This document shows positions 1-8,110 of a stretch of DNA of 12,702 nt, piece after piece. The notes under the pieces are model-generated. The model made no database searches, had not been told where the DNA came from, and saw only the letters and a program-made list of their open reading frames with translations. Numbering within the stretch: position 1 is the first letter of the stretch; each line of letters starts with the position of its first letter. The translations under genes were made by a program, and so were the position numbers. This DNA is from Neovahlkampfia damariscottae (taxonomy: Eukaryota; Heterolobosea; Selenaionea; Neovahlkampfiida; Neovahlkampfiidae), in the NCBI GenBank assembly GCA_016618085.1, contig JABLTG010000292.1:1-12702 (forward strand). The letters are read 5' to 3'.

Positions 1-92
1 TCAAGTTTTCTCTTTTTTATCACTTCTGTTGTTGATGTTGAAGTAACATTTTTTTCTTTCCAAAATGAATCCAATTTGAGCTGTTTGGACAT
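1..92 (-). CDS. N-terminus of a PIP-box protein, cut by the window edge
   Basis: The reading frame opens at an ATG at 92 and is still open at base 1, giving 30 residues. It begins MSKQLKLDSFWKEK, which fits a PCNA-interacting peptide (Q-x-x-L-x-x-F-W, residues 4-11). A Ser/Thr-rich stretch and a basic KKRKL segment, a possible nuclear localisation signal, follow. N-terminal PIP boxes of this layout are known in nuclear DNA repair and replication proteins such as uracil-DNA glycosylase and MSH6; which protein this is cannot be told from 30 residues. It lies downstream of the retinol saturase-like gene on the same strand. A second minus-strand frame (196 to 20, 58 codons) is also open here and could be the true coding frame, so the call is moderate. 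Confidence 0.45.
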   Translation of the reverse strand, partial: MSKQLKLDSFWKEKNVTSTSTTEVIKKRKL

Positions 93-236
93 TTTAAATA
101 CTTGAGATCTTTTTCAGTATTTTCTAGATGAACAAAAGGTCTTTTTTGTTCAACTTGAACAACTTCAAATAAAAATTCTAAAAATAACTGGCAAAATTAA
201 ATCTAATTGGCCACTTTTATCACAATAACCATCAAT

Positions 237-1870
237 TCATTGGCCGTATGATGATCCACGATGAGCATTGAAATAAAATTCATTTGTCAATGGAGTCGCA
301 ACATCAATAAAATCAATATGTTTTTCTAAATGAGGAAAATGTTTGAACAAAACTTTTAAAGTTTCTTTTTTGACTTCTTGTTTAAAATCTTCATAAACAT
401 TTCCTCTTTGTTTGACTCTTTTATCCGCCCAATCTTTCACCCAATCATAATTTGATTCCGACATCACAATACAAGTTGATTTGTTTGGATATCTTTTTTC
501 ATAAGTTGGATCTTTTGATGATGAAAATGAAACAAAATAACCACATCTTTCCCAATCAATTTTCTCCATATTTTCACTGAATCTGTAATTTGGAATTTTA
601 TCGTAATTATAGGATGAATGAATCCAATAATTTGCTTTTGGTATATTTAAATCTTTTGATGACTTGTTGAAACCAATAAATACATAGAAATGAGCAGTTC
701 CAGATTCAAATTGTTCGAGATATCTTTCAAAATTATATTGTTTTGAAATTCTTTCATCCAATAATTTACCAAAAGTATTGAATATTCCTGCATCTGAAAT
801 GATAATATCAGCATAAATTTCTTGACCTTTTGAAGTTTTGATACCATATGCTTTATTATTTTTAACCAAAATTTTTTCAACCAATGCTTTGACTAAACAT
901 TTACCACCTGTTGCTTCTATCACTGGAATTATAGTTTCAGCAATGGAACTTGATCCTCCTTCTGGATACCAACCACTATTTTTCACATAGTGATTAGTCA
1001 CCAATGCTTGTAAGATGAATGAATCTTTTTCTGTGACTAAAAAACCATGATCACCAAAATGATAACACAAAGTAAACATCAATTTTTTTGACATTCCTAA
1101 TTCATTGCACATTACTTCTTCACATGATTTATTTCTATATTTATCATAATCTCCTGCTAAAAACCAATACAACAAGGATGATAAGAATTTTGGTAAAATT
1201 TTGGATAAGAACATGTAAGAGGTTCCTGCATGTATTTCTTTGCAAAGTTGAATATATTTTCTAATCTTTTTTTCATCATTTGGGAAATGAACTAACAAAT
1301 TTTTGATTGTTTTTTCAATTGAAATATCCCATTCAATTTTATCATTTTCAATCACTGAAACATCATAAACATCGCCTTGTGAATTCCATTTCAAATCACC
1401 ATTTGTTATATATTCTAAAGTAGCACATGTTCCTCCTGGGTTTTTCAAATCCATATTACCAACATAATGAATTCCAGTGTCAAATTCATATCCACCATCT
1501 TCAAAATATGACAACTTTAGAAAATGTGTTAATAGTTATTTTTGTTTATTACCATCCTCCAGCTTTGAAATAGTCAAATATTTTGTGGTTTCTTACCAAT
1601 ATCATGTTGTTCCAATACTAAAACTCTTCTTCCTTGTTTTGAAAGTAATCCTGCGATGGATAATCCACCGATACCAGAACCTATTACAATTGCATCTAAA
1701 TTATCTGGAATAACTCCAGATTTAGTTGAATAAAGTTGTTTTGAATATTCTTTTTTTTCAGTTGGTTTAACAAATTATTTTGGTATAAAAGGATGTCTTA
1801 CTTTTGTAAATTGATAATAAAAGTAAAGAACTAAAAGTATGAATCCTGCAACAAAGTAAAACAACATCAT
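237..1870 (-). pseudogene. RETSAT: Retinol saturase-like FAD oxidoreductase, spliced, damaged and C-terminally truncated
   Basis: Related to all-trans-retinol 13,14-reductase (retinol saturase), a membrane-bound, FAD-dependent enzyme of the ER. Exon 1 (1870-1597) encodes a hydrophobic N-terminal anchor and the dinucleotide-binding motif VIGSGIGGLS followed by RRVLVLEQHD. A 34-nt intron (1596-1563), a 10-nt microexon (1562-1553) and a 38-nt intron (1552-1515) lead to the long exon (1514-237). The family signature AGGCCH spans the microexon junctions; GGYEFDTGIHYVG, NSGWYPEGGSSSIAE and TPLTNEFYFNAHRGSSYG follow. Three defects are visible: an in-frame TAA at 1777-1775, a one-base frameshift just after CCH (an A4 run on the plus strand at 1503-1506; one more base restores the family frame), and a TGA at 239-237 that removes the usual last 75 or so residues, including the conserved LTGQD flavin-binding segment. 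It is either a decaying gene or one with consensus errors; the missing C-terminus is hard to explain by single-base errors. Confidence 0.8.
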
Positions 1871-1892
1871 TTCAAAACAATAAACACTTCAA

Positions 1893-1897
1893 CCAAT
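1893..1897 (-). promoter_or_regulatory. ATTGG element upstream of the retinol saturase-like gene
   Basis: ATTGG (inverted CCAAT) on the coding strand, 22 nt before the ATG at 1870. The same pentamer in the same orientation precedes other genes of the left part at 18-27 nt. The promoter role is inferred from position only. Confidence 0.35.
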
Positions 1898-1943
1898 TAA
1901 ACGATAGAAATCTAAATTAGAAGTATTTTCAACAAAAATTTAA

Positions 1944-2893
1944 TCATTCTACAAATTTAAATGACAAATCAAATAACTTTTTCTTTTTCAATAATTCAAA
2001 AGTGGGGCTTTTTCTTTTCAAATACCAAATAAATAAGGAGGAAGAACACACTCCACAACTCAAGTAGTATTCATTCTTCACATTTAAAAGTGATGTTATA
2101 TTGCAACCTATTTGTTCATACTTCAAAGTTATTTTTATCAACAATAAATAATATATTGTCCATTGAAGCCATTACAATATTCATTTGATTGTGGTACATA
2201 ATATGGGATATTCTTCCATTTTCCAACTGTTTTTCATTTCCATATTCTGGGTAAATCTTTCCATAATCATCAGCTATGATATAATTTGAACCATTTTCTA
2301 GGTAAGACCAAAATGCCACTGGGGTTTGGGAAACAGTGACAGTTTTTTTTAACATTTGAGTATCAGCATCAAAGATGGAGAATTTCCCATTTTGAAGTAA
2401 ACAAATTAATTCATTTTTTTGATTCAAATAAAGTTTACTTGGTATTTCTTCCAATTTCAGCTGATTGATTACATCATTGGATTCTAAATCTCTGAAGATA
2501 ATTTTTTTTATCTTCTGAACCGGATATAAACATATTTTTATAAATAAAAAAGAATCTGGTATCACTGTGTGAGTTAAAACTCTAACTCACTAATTTAATT
2601 TTTTTTTTAATATCCCATTTGATTGTGATTCCATCATCAGATCCTGTGTAGAGATATTTTCCATTTGGTGAAAAAATTGAACACCAAATATATGCTTTGT
2701 GTATTTTACTTGAAAAGTATGTTTCAAAAGTATCTGAGTGAAGAACCAAGAGAAGACCAGTAAGAAAGCCAAGTGAAATAAAATTACCATCATTGCTTTG
2801 ATTTATATGATACAATTCTTCATTAAATTCTATTTTTCACTGGAAGTAAAATCTTGAAGGTTTTCAGAGCTTAAAATTTGTTTGATGTGTCAT
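1944..2893 (-). pseudogene. WD-repeat (beta-propeller) protein, broken by several frameshifts
   Basis: Three consecutive minus-strand frames together read as one WD40-type propeller of about 300 residues. Repeat-like segments are GKYLYTGSDDGITIKWDI, then MFISGSEDK followed in another frame by IIFRDLESND, then FSIFDADTQ, NILFIVDKNN and YYLSCGVCSSSLFIWYL. Frame changes fall at a T5 run (2833-2837), a T10 run (2599-2608), a T8 run (2502-2509) and near 2127. An additional 26-nt GTGAGT...CAG candidate intron (2590-2565) joins the second and third pieces in frame only if the T10 run is one base shorter. The proposed start (ATG at 2893) also needs a one-base change, so the 5' end is uncertain. WD proteins are scaffolds, and no specific complex can be assigned. 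It is divergent from the exonuclease-KH gene. Confidence 0.6.
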
Positions 2894-2913
2894 TGCTCCA
2901 TCAAAAAACAATA

Positions 2914-2927
2914 TAATTGGCCAATTA
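2914..2927. promoter_or_regulatory. 14-bp palindrome in the bidirectional promoter of the WD and exonuclease-KH genes
   Basis: TAATTGGCCAATTA is a perfect palindrome made of two back-to-back ATTGG elements, one pointing at each gene. It lies 27 nt from the proposed WD start (2893) and 35 nt (42 nt from the plus-strand ATTGG) from the preferred exonuclease start (2963). It argues against starting the exonuclease gene at the earlier ATG at 2882, which would put the palindrome inside the coding region. Confidence 0.45.
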
Positions 2928-2962
2928 AAACCGAAGAAAAAAATTGTTATCATACTACTAGT

Positions 2963-4180
2963 ATGAGATTATTTCCATTTTTTTGTCTTAATAAAAAAAG
3001 AACCAATCGTCTTCAAGAACCAATCATGTTGGTCGACAATGAAGAGAATTTGGTAAAGTGTACTTCTGCTGTTAATCAAAAAGAAATTGTTTATTTTGAT
3101 ACAGAAGGTTATCACCCTATTTATACTAAAAAAGTTGCCATAATTCAATTTGGAATTGTAACAGAAAATTCAAAAGAAGACACAGAAATCTTTCTCATTG
3201 ATTGTTTACAACTTGATTCAGAATTGATTAAAAAATATATAAAACCAATCTTAGAATCAAAAAAAATCAAAAAAATAATTCATGATGTGAAAAGAGATTC
3301 AGAAATTCTTTTTAATCAATTTGGTATCACTTGTAATGGTATTTTTGATACACAAATAGCATATAATGAATATTTAAAAAAAGAAAAAAAAGATTCAATT
3401 CAATTATGTTCATTTGTTAATGTATTAAAAGAATGTTGTTCTGTTGATTATTCAGAAAAAAATTCTTTACCTCATTATGAAATTATTGACGCTGCAAAAT
3501 TATTTTTTGACAGACCATTTGATCAACAATTATTAGATTGTGCTTTTTATGATGTAAAATATTTACATGAATTGTATTTATTCTTTGTAAAAAATTTAAC
3601 AAAAGAAGAATTCTTTTTTATTGAAAAATTATCTGATTTATGGTCAAAATCATACATTTTTTATGAAAAAATTGAAAAAAAGAATGATTCAATTACATAT
3701 TTTGATTTTACTTTTTTTGATTTTTTGGATTTGAGTAATGAATCATTTGAAGAAGAAAAAAATGAAAAAATGAAAAATTACTTATTGAGGTTATTTAGAG
3801 TTCCAGATCTTAAAATTATGAAAAGAATTATTGGAAAAGAAGGAAAAAATATAATTGAATTAAAAAAAAAATTTAAAAATTCTTATATTTATACTGCTGG
3901 AAGAACAGATCCTCCAATTGATTCTTTATTTTTTTTAGGAACATTTAATGAAGCAGAAGAATTCACAAAAATGTTACCAAATAAAATTATTGAAAAAATT
4001 GTATGTGGTGATATCTTAAAAACACCTTTATTAAAAAGAATTCAAATGGACACTAAAACAACGATAATGTTAATGACCAATGAAATGATTGGATATAATT
4101 ACTTCAAAACTATCATTATTGGAAAAGAAGATGATATTAAAGAAGCAATTGAAAAGATGAAACAATTCATAAAAGAATAA
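2963..4180 (+). CDS. DEDD-family 3'-5' exonuclease fused to C-terminal KH RNA-binding domains
   Basis: Single-exon gene. The open frame begins at an ATG at 2882 (432 residues); ATG 2963 (405 residues) is preferred because the bidirectional promoter palindrome lies between the two. Numbering from 2882: exo motif I is YFDTEGY (D73, E75), motif II HDVKRDSEIL (D139) and motif III LLDCAFYDVKYLHELY (D224). In RNase D/WRN-type enzymes a Tyr stands four residues before the last Asp; here it is Cys220, so activity may be altered or lost. A Lys/Glu-rich linker (about 240-300) leads to a KH domain with an intact GxxG loop (IIGKEGKNI, G318-G321). The last 60 residues (372-432) look like a second, loop-less KH fold. 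The architecture points to RNA trimming or RNA binding. The gene holds A-runs of up to nine bases yet is intact, unlike its WD neighbour. It ends 8 bp before the convergent gene. Confidence 0.85.
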   Translation: MRLFPFFCLNKKRTNRLQEPIMLVDNEENLVKCTSAVNQKEIVYFDTEGYHPIYTKKVAIIQFGIVTENSKEDTEIFLIDCLQLDSELIKKYIKPILESKKIKKIIHDVKRDSEILFNQFGITCNGIFDTQIAYNEYLKKEKKDSIQLCSFVNVLKECCSVDYSEKNSLPHYEIIDAAKLFFDRPFDQQLLDCAFYDVKYLHELYLFFVKNLTKEEFFFIEKLSDLWSKSYIFYEKIEKKNDSITYFDFTFFDFLDLSNESFEEEKNEKMKNYLLRLFRVPDLKIMKRIIGKEGKNIIELKKKFKNSYIYTAGRTDPPIDSLFFLGTFNEAEEFTKMLPNKIIEKIVCGDILKTPLLKRIQMDTKTTIMLMTNEMIGYNYFKTIIIGKEDDIKEAIEKMKQFIKE

Positions 4181-4188
4181 ATGATCAT

Positions 4189-4645
4189 TTAATTGAATTG
4201 AAAATTCAAATCAATGAATACAGTGAGTCTAGAATTGATCATTTCATCAAAAGAGTTCAACATTGAAAAATGTTGGATTTGAAGAAAAGGATCACCAAAA
4301 AAAGGTTCTCCAATAATCAATGTAGTTTGTGGAGCATAAATACCTGAGATTTTTCCAACATCCAATTGTCAGAATGAAAATTACATCTCCACGGAATAAA
4401 TTTAATTTGATCATATCATTCTCTGAAAGAAATATAACTGAATTGTCTTTTAAAGTGGTGATCTCTTTTACAGTCATTTGATTACAATTTTGAATTGTAG
4501 TTAAATAATAATTCCAATAGGATCCATTGAAATATTGATCTAAAATCTGTTTTGGAGATGTTTTCTCATGATGTTGAGAGAAATAATTGTCCATTTTGAT
4601 TGGTAACTTATTTTTCTGTTCGTTATTCACATAACCACATGTCAT
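4189..4645 (-). pseudogene. Small protein with a CDC48-N-like motif, one apparent frameshift
   Basis: About 150 residues from the ATG at 4645 (starts MTCGYVNN). The segment NSVIFLSENDMIKLNLFRGD closely resembles the N-terminal double-psi barrel of CDC48/p97, where the LFRGD motif is conserved. No AAA+ ATPase domain follows; the gene stops after about 60 more residues, so if related it is a free-standing N-domain. That link is inference from one motif. Near 4370 the coding frame changes by one base: the upstream frame runs into non-conserved sequence, while another frame continues with LDVGKISGIYAPQTT and IIGEPFFGDPF down to a TAA at 4191-4189. This site is not a long homopolymer. The start at 4645 avoids overlapping the divergent gene at 4681. 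An alternative start further upstream would need another indel. The 3' end is 8 bp from the convergent exonuclease gene. Confidence 0.5.
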
Positions 4646-4654
4646 AAAAATTAT

Positions 4655-4659
4655 CCAAT
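4655..4659 (-). promoter_or_regulatory. ATTGG/CCAAT element between divergent genes
   Basis: The whole spacer between the starts at 4645 (minus) and 4681 (plus) is 35 bp. It contains CCAAT on the plus strand, which is ATTGG on the minus strand 9 nt before the minus gene and 21 nt before the plus gene. Function is inferred from recurrence of the pentamer at other starts. Confidence 0.3.
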
Positions 4660-4680
4660 CAATTTGCTTTCTCAACACTC

Positions 4681-5061
4681 ATGTCGACAACAAACACAGA
4701 AACAACTTTAAATACTCAACTAGAAGATGCAATAACCTTACTATGTGATTCTACATGGGAAGGAACAATTTCAATCCGAACTTTAATTGACTATAAAGAT
4801 GAACAACTCTTAGAAGGAAAATATACATTAAAATTAAACTCAAGTAAAACAACAGAATTCAAAGGTGAAGATACATTTGAAAAAGAAACACATGAAGTTT
4901 CATTCACAATTTATTCAGAGATGAATAAAATATTTGTTGAATTTTCTTCTGGTGAAAATGTTTCAATGAATGGAATTTTTAATATGAAGAATAAATCAAT
5001 TTCAGGTATGGCAAAGACATTTGATGGAGCTAGTGGTACATTTTCAATTCAAATGAAATAA
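4681..5061 (+). CDS. Uncharacterised 126-aa beta-rich protein
   Basis: Intact single-exon gene from the ATG at 4681 to TAA. I do not recognise the family. After an acidic, Thr-rich start (residues 1-18) the protein alternates short hydrophobic strands and polar turns, for example STWEGTISIRTL, GKYTLKLNSS, HEVSFTIYSEMNKIFVEF and SGMAKTFDGASGTFSIQMK. This pattern, with Gly turns and no long hydrophobic helix or signal peptide, would fit a small cytosolic beta-barrel or sandwich of the calycin kind, but this is only a fold guess. It has no Cys pair or obvious catalytic motif apart from a single Cys near residue 22. It ends 11 bp from the stop of the convergent Sec14-like gene and shares a 35-bp spacer with the divergent CDC48-N-like gene. 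Confidence 0.75.
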   Translation: MSTTNTETTLNTQLEDAITLLCDSTWEGTISIRTLIDYKDEQLLEGKYTLKLNSSKTTEFKGEDTFEKETHEVSFTIYSEMNKIFVEFSSGENVSMNGIFNMKNKSISGMAKTFDGASGTFSIQMK

Positions 5062-5072
5062 ATTTTTTTTTT

Positions 5073-6278
5073 TTATTGCAAGTTTGTTCCACCAAAATAT
5101 TTTATCAATTCATTTTTCTCAATGTATTCATCAAATTGTTCTGAGATTTCTTCTTCATCACCTGTTATAAATATATATTTTGATAATGTTTCTTGAGGCA
5201 AAAAATTCTTCACAACTTCCCATAAAAAGCTCATTGAAAAAGAACAATTGGTTATAAGACAAATACCAAGTCTTTCTGTATAATATCCACCTAATTTTGA
5301 AAACATATCTTTCATTTGATTGATTAAATCTAAATTTATGTTGGCATTTTTCAAATCAATCACAAAACATGTATTAATTACATTAGGTTTCATATTTGAA
5401 ATACACTGTTCCATGGTCAAAACTAAATGATTAAACTTTAATTTTTGATTTTCAATTGTATTTTCAATATTATCTCTTCCTAAAAGTATGTAACAAATTG
5501 GACGACTTTGTCTATCAAAGCCAGTGTGAAATAGATAATTTGAATTGGAAATTTTTGGATCTTCTTTTAATGATTTTGGTTTGAATTCATATCTCCATTT
5601 TACTGTTTGATGTAATGAATCTGATGCATCTTTCAAATTGAACTTTTTTCCTTTTAAAAACCTAAATAAAGTTTCATCCGTTAACCAATTGAATTCTTCC
5701 TCATCTACTTCATTTTTCCATTGATTTGAGATTTCTTTTAATTTTTCTAGTAATATTTGTTGTTGTGGAGTTAATGATTCCAAAGGATTCTTTAAAACAT
5801 GGGTGATATGAACCTTTGGAATTTTTGGTTTATTTTCATCATCACTTTTCCAAAAAATTAATGATGAAGTTGATTCAACAAAATTTCTAAAACCTGCTCT
5901 TTTATCCATACAACTACATAATATATCATCATGATTACATATTCCATTTCTTCCAAAGAAAAAAATGAAAATAAACTTCAATAAATTAAACCAAAATTTC
6001 AGAGTTGAAATCATCAAAAAAATCAGAAGAAAGTAACTGAAATTTGGGTAAATAGTATTAATCTTTGAATAAATATATCTTAGAAACAAAAAAAGAATGT
6101 TTCCAAAAACAAAACCACAACCTAAAGAACGATTCCATTGAGAGATTCCTACTCTCTCAAAATAAGTTTTTTTTTCTGTTTTGATTGTAAATACACACCA
6201 TTCATGAACAGTCAAAGATAAAGACAATCCATAGACCAGACTGTAACACCAACAAAATACTGTTTCATGAAAAAACAT
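5073..6278 (-). CDS. Sec14-like CRAL-TRIO lipid-transfer protein with N-terminal membrane segments
   Basis: 401 residues, single exon. The CRAL-TRIO N-terminal helices are clear (ETLFRFLKGKKFNLKDAS...WRYEF, residues 202-232). The lipid-binding CRAL-TRIO domain follows: HTGFDRQSRP (251-260), CFVIDLKNANI (304-314), YTERLGICLITN (333-344) and the terminal YFGGT (394-398). Such proteins bind and exchange phosphatidylinositol and other hydrophobic ligands at membranes. The first 110 residues are unusual: three hydrophobic stretches at about 8-25, 53-70 and 81-108, followed by a Cys-rich segment, suggest a membrane-anchored form. An alternative is that translation starts at an internal Met, for example near residue 124, and the upstream part is non-coding or carries unrecognised introns; the uninterrupted frame favours the long form. 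The gene lies 23 bp downstream of the YggS-like gene on the same strand. Confidence 0.8.
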   Translation of the reverse strand: MFFHETVFCWCYSLVYGLSLSLTVHEWCVFTIKTEKKTYFERVGISQWNRSLGCGFVFGNILFLFLRYIYSKINTIYPNFSYFLLIFLMISTLKFWFNLLKFIFIFFFGRNGICNHDDILCSCMDKRAGFRNFVESTSSLIFWKSDDENKPKIPKVHITHVLKNPLESLTPQQQILLEKLKEISNQWKNEVDEEEFNWLTDETLFRFLKGKKFNLKDASDSLHQTVKWRYEFKPKSLKEDPKISNSNYLFHTGFDRQSRPICYILLGRDNIENTIENQKLKFNHLVLTMEQCISNMKPNVINTCFVIDLKNANINLDLINQMKDMFSKLGGYYTERLGICLITNCSFSMSFLWEVVKNFLPQETLSKYIFITGDEEEISEQFDEYIEKNELIKYFGGTNLQ

Positions 6279-6301
6279 TTTGATTGGTTGTTAAAAATAG
6301 T

Positions 6302-7121
6302 TTATTTTTTATAGATTCTACCACCAAATATTGAACTTCCAACTCTTACATTTGTGGAACCTTGAATAATCTGTTTGAAAGGTTATTTTTAGATTTCAGT
6401 TTACTGCTTGTTGGTAATCCGATGACATTCCCATGCTGAAATGAAAATTTAAAATATGAAATGAAATGATACCTTAATTCAATATCTTCCTTTGGTAAAT
6501 TTAATTTTTCTGATAATTCATCTCTGCAGTCACAAAGTTTCTGTTGAATTTTTTAGAAAAAAAGAAATATCTTACTTGAAAATCTGGATTCAAATCAGAT
6601 TCACTTTTTGAATTTTGTACAGAACCAATTGTCATTAAACCTTTAAATTTCAAATTAGGACATTTTTCAATTATAAATTCAACTAAAGAAATAAAATCTT
6701 TAGTTGAAGCTCCACCTTTATTTTCTTCATCAGATGTATTAATTTGAACAAAAACATTCAATGGATCTCTTTTTAAATTTGAAATGGCATCATTTAAAGT
6801 TGATGCAATTTTCTGACGATCAACAGTTTCAACAAATTTCAAGTTTTTAACTTCCAAAAGTTTTTTAACTTTATTTGATTGAAGAGCTCCAATAAAATGC
6901 CATTCAATATCTTCAGGTAATTCTTTTGATTTATCACAAATTTCTTGAATATAATTTTCACCAAAATTTTTATGACCAGTTTTATAAACTTCTAAAATTT
7001 GAGAACTTGGTTTTGTTTTTGAAACAGCCACTAATCTCACAGTGTTTTTAATGTTATTAGATTTAATTAAATTCTCAATGGATAATTTTACAGCTTTCAT
7101 TGCTTCTTCTGTTTCACTCAT
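6302..7121 (-). CDS. PLPBP: PLP homeostasis protein (YggS/PROSC/PLPBP family), four exons
   Basis: Spliced product of 237 residues, the usual family size. It binds pyridoxal 5'-phosphate and buffers its supply to enzymes, and it is not known to be catalytic. Exons: 7121-6576, 6540-6473, 6435-6405 and 6370-6302. Introns of 35, 37 and 34 nt, all GT...AG (GTAAGA...CAACAG, GTATCA...TTTCAG, GTAAAC...AAACAG). Landmarks are VRLVAVSKTKP with the PLP-binding Lys35, NFGENYIQE, WHFIGALQSNK, VQINTSDEENKGG, FKGLMTIG, then across exon junctions LSMGMSSDYQQAI and GSTNVRVGSSIFGGR, which match the family end. Splicing predictions are therefore strong. Without splicing the frame would end soon after exon 1 in unrelated sequence. 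No damage is visible. The stop lies 23 bp before the Sec14-like start and the ATG 34 bp after the preceding gene. Confidence 0.95.
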
Positions 7122-7139
7122 AACTCAAATTATTTTGGT

Positions 7140-7144
7140 CCAAT
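7140..7144 (-). promoter_or_regulatory. ATTGG element upstream of the YggS-like gene
   Basis: ATTGG on the coding strand, 18 nt before the ATG at 7121, within the 34-bp spacer after the upstream gene. Same orientation and similar distance as at the retinol saturase-like and SMIM4-like genes. Confidence 0.35.
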
Positions 7145-7155
7145 AAAATTCAACT

Positions 7156-7911
7156 TTATTTTACAATTTTTTTTCTTTGTTTTGAAATCATTGGAGATTC
7201 ATTTTCTTTTGTTGAAACATCAAATCCTTCATTTAATGGAATTTCTTTAAAATATCTAGAAATCCATTGCTGAAGAATAAATTCATCAAAATCTGATTTT
7301 GCAGCTACATTGATGATTTCATACCTTGCCTGCCATAAAGTTTTCATAAAAATGTTGTCAATATAATCTTGATATGATTCATTATACTTTACTTGTAATT
7401 CTTTTAATGTAGAAAAAATGATCATAATTGATTCATAGGATTGGAGGAAATTGATTGACTTTAATTTCTTTGATGAAATAATAGTTGAAAGGAATTCTAT
7501 ATTCTCATGACAATAATCCTGAATTGCATTGAAAATAGCTTCAATGTCTATAGTTTCATTTTGGTGAGCAATTTGTAATTTTTCAAAAAGATATAATGAT
7601 CTTGCATTGAATAGTGGTTTCTAATACATTTTTTTAATAACAAATATTATAGTTTGTACTTCAATATTTTCTATTTCAATTTTCGCAAATTTTTTTTCAA
7701 TTTCCGAGACAGATGATCTTTTTGGATTTAATTCAAATACATTATCAATTCTTGATGAATTTTTTCTTGAATCCACCACTTCATCGATGTATTCTACTTC
7801 GTCTTCAAAAACGACGACTTTTTTGGCTTTTGGCTGTTCATTTTCTTGAGAATCTTCATAAGGTTTCCATTCACGATTCCTTTTATGATTTTTCTTCTTC
7901 GAATTATACAT
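7156..7911 (-). CDS. Uncharacterised charged helical protein, two exons
   Basis: Spliced product of 238 residues: exon 1 7911-7660, a 39-nt intron 7659-7621 (GTACAA...ATTAG, phase 0), exon 2 7620-7156. Splicing joins two regions of clear coding character and removes a stop. I do not recognise the family. The first 40 residues are very basic and polar (KKKNHKRNREWKPYED), which could be a nuclear or nucleolar targeting region; an acidic patch (VVVFEDEVEYIDEVVD) follows. From about residue 70 the protein is predicted to be helical, with SEIEKKFAKIEIENIEKP and a long series of amphipathic segments to the end, and it finishes with a basic KQRKKIVK tail. The start at ATG 7911 is used because only a GTG lies just upstream in frame. 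It shares a 199-bp promoter region with the four-CBS gene. Confidence 0.7.
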
Positions 7912-8110
7912 GCTCACTTATTTTTCGTTCCTTCTTTGTTTGCATTTTAAGTTGAAGAGCTGATTGGATAATAAAAAATAACCAATCATTCAACTCCATT
8001 CAAACAAACACTTTCACTGATGTTTTTTCATAATTCTGATGTGAATTTCCACGTTCAACTAAAAAAAAATAAAATCAAAACTACTGGATCAATAAAAGAT
8101 CTACAATAAT
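7912..8110. promoter_or_regulatory. Divergent promoter region between the two-exon charged protein and the CBS gene
   Basis: At 199 bp this is among the longest gene-free spacers of the left part. It holds ATTGG at 7963-7967 and CCAAT at 7982-7986, forming an imperfect inverted pair (GATTGG...CCAATC, 7962-7987) around an A/T-only core. This resembles a spread-out version of the palindrome between the WD and exonuclease genes. No RNA gene or reading frame of substance was seen. Confidence 0.35.

Noticed and set aside
1477-1713. Plus-strand open frame of 78 codons
   Set aside because: Antisense to exon 1, the microexon and the introns of the retinol saturase-like gene, where conserved family motifs fix the minus strand.
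2127-2130. GTATGA near 2127 as a splice donor removing the frame change in the WD gene
   Set aside because: The intron would delete a stretch that fits a WD repeat strand (CNITSLLNVKNEYYLSCG), so a frameshift is the better explanation.
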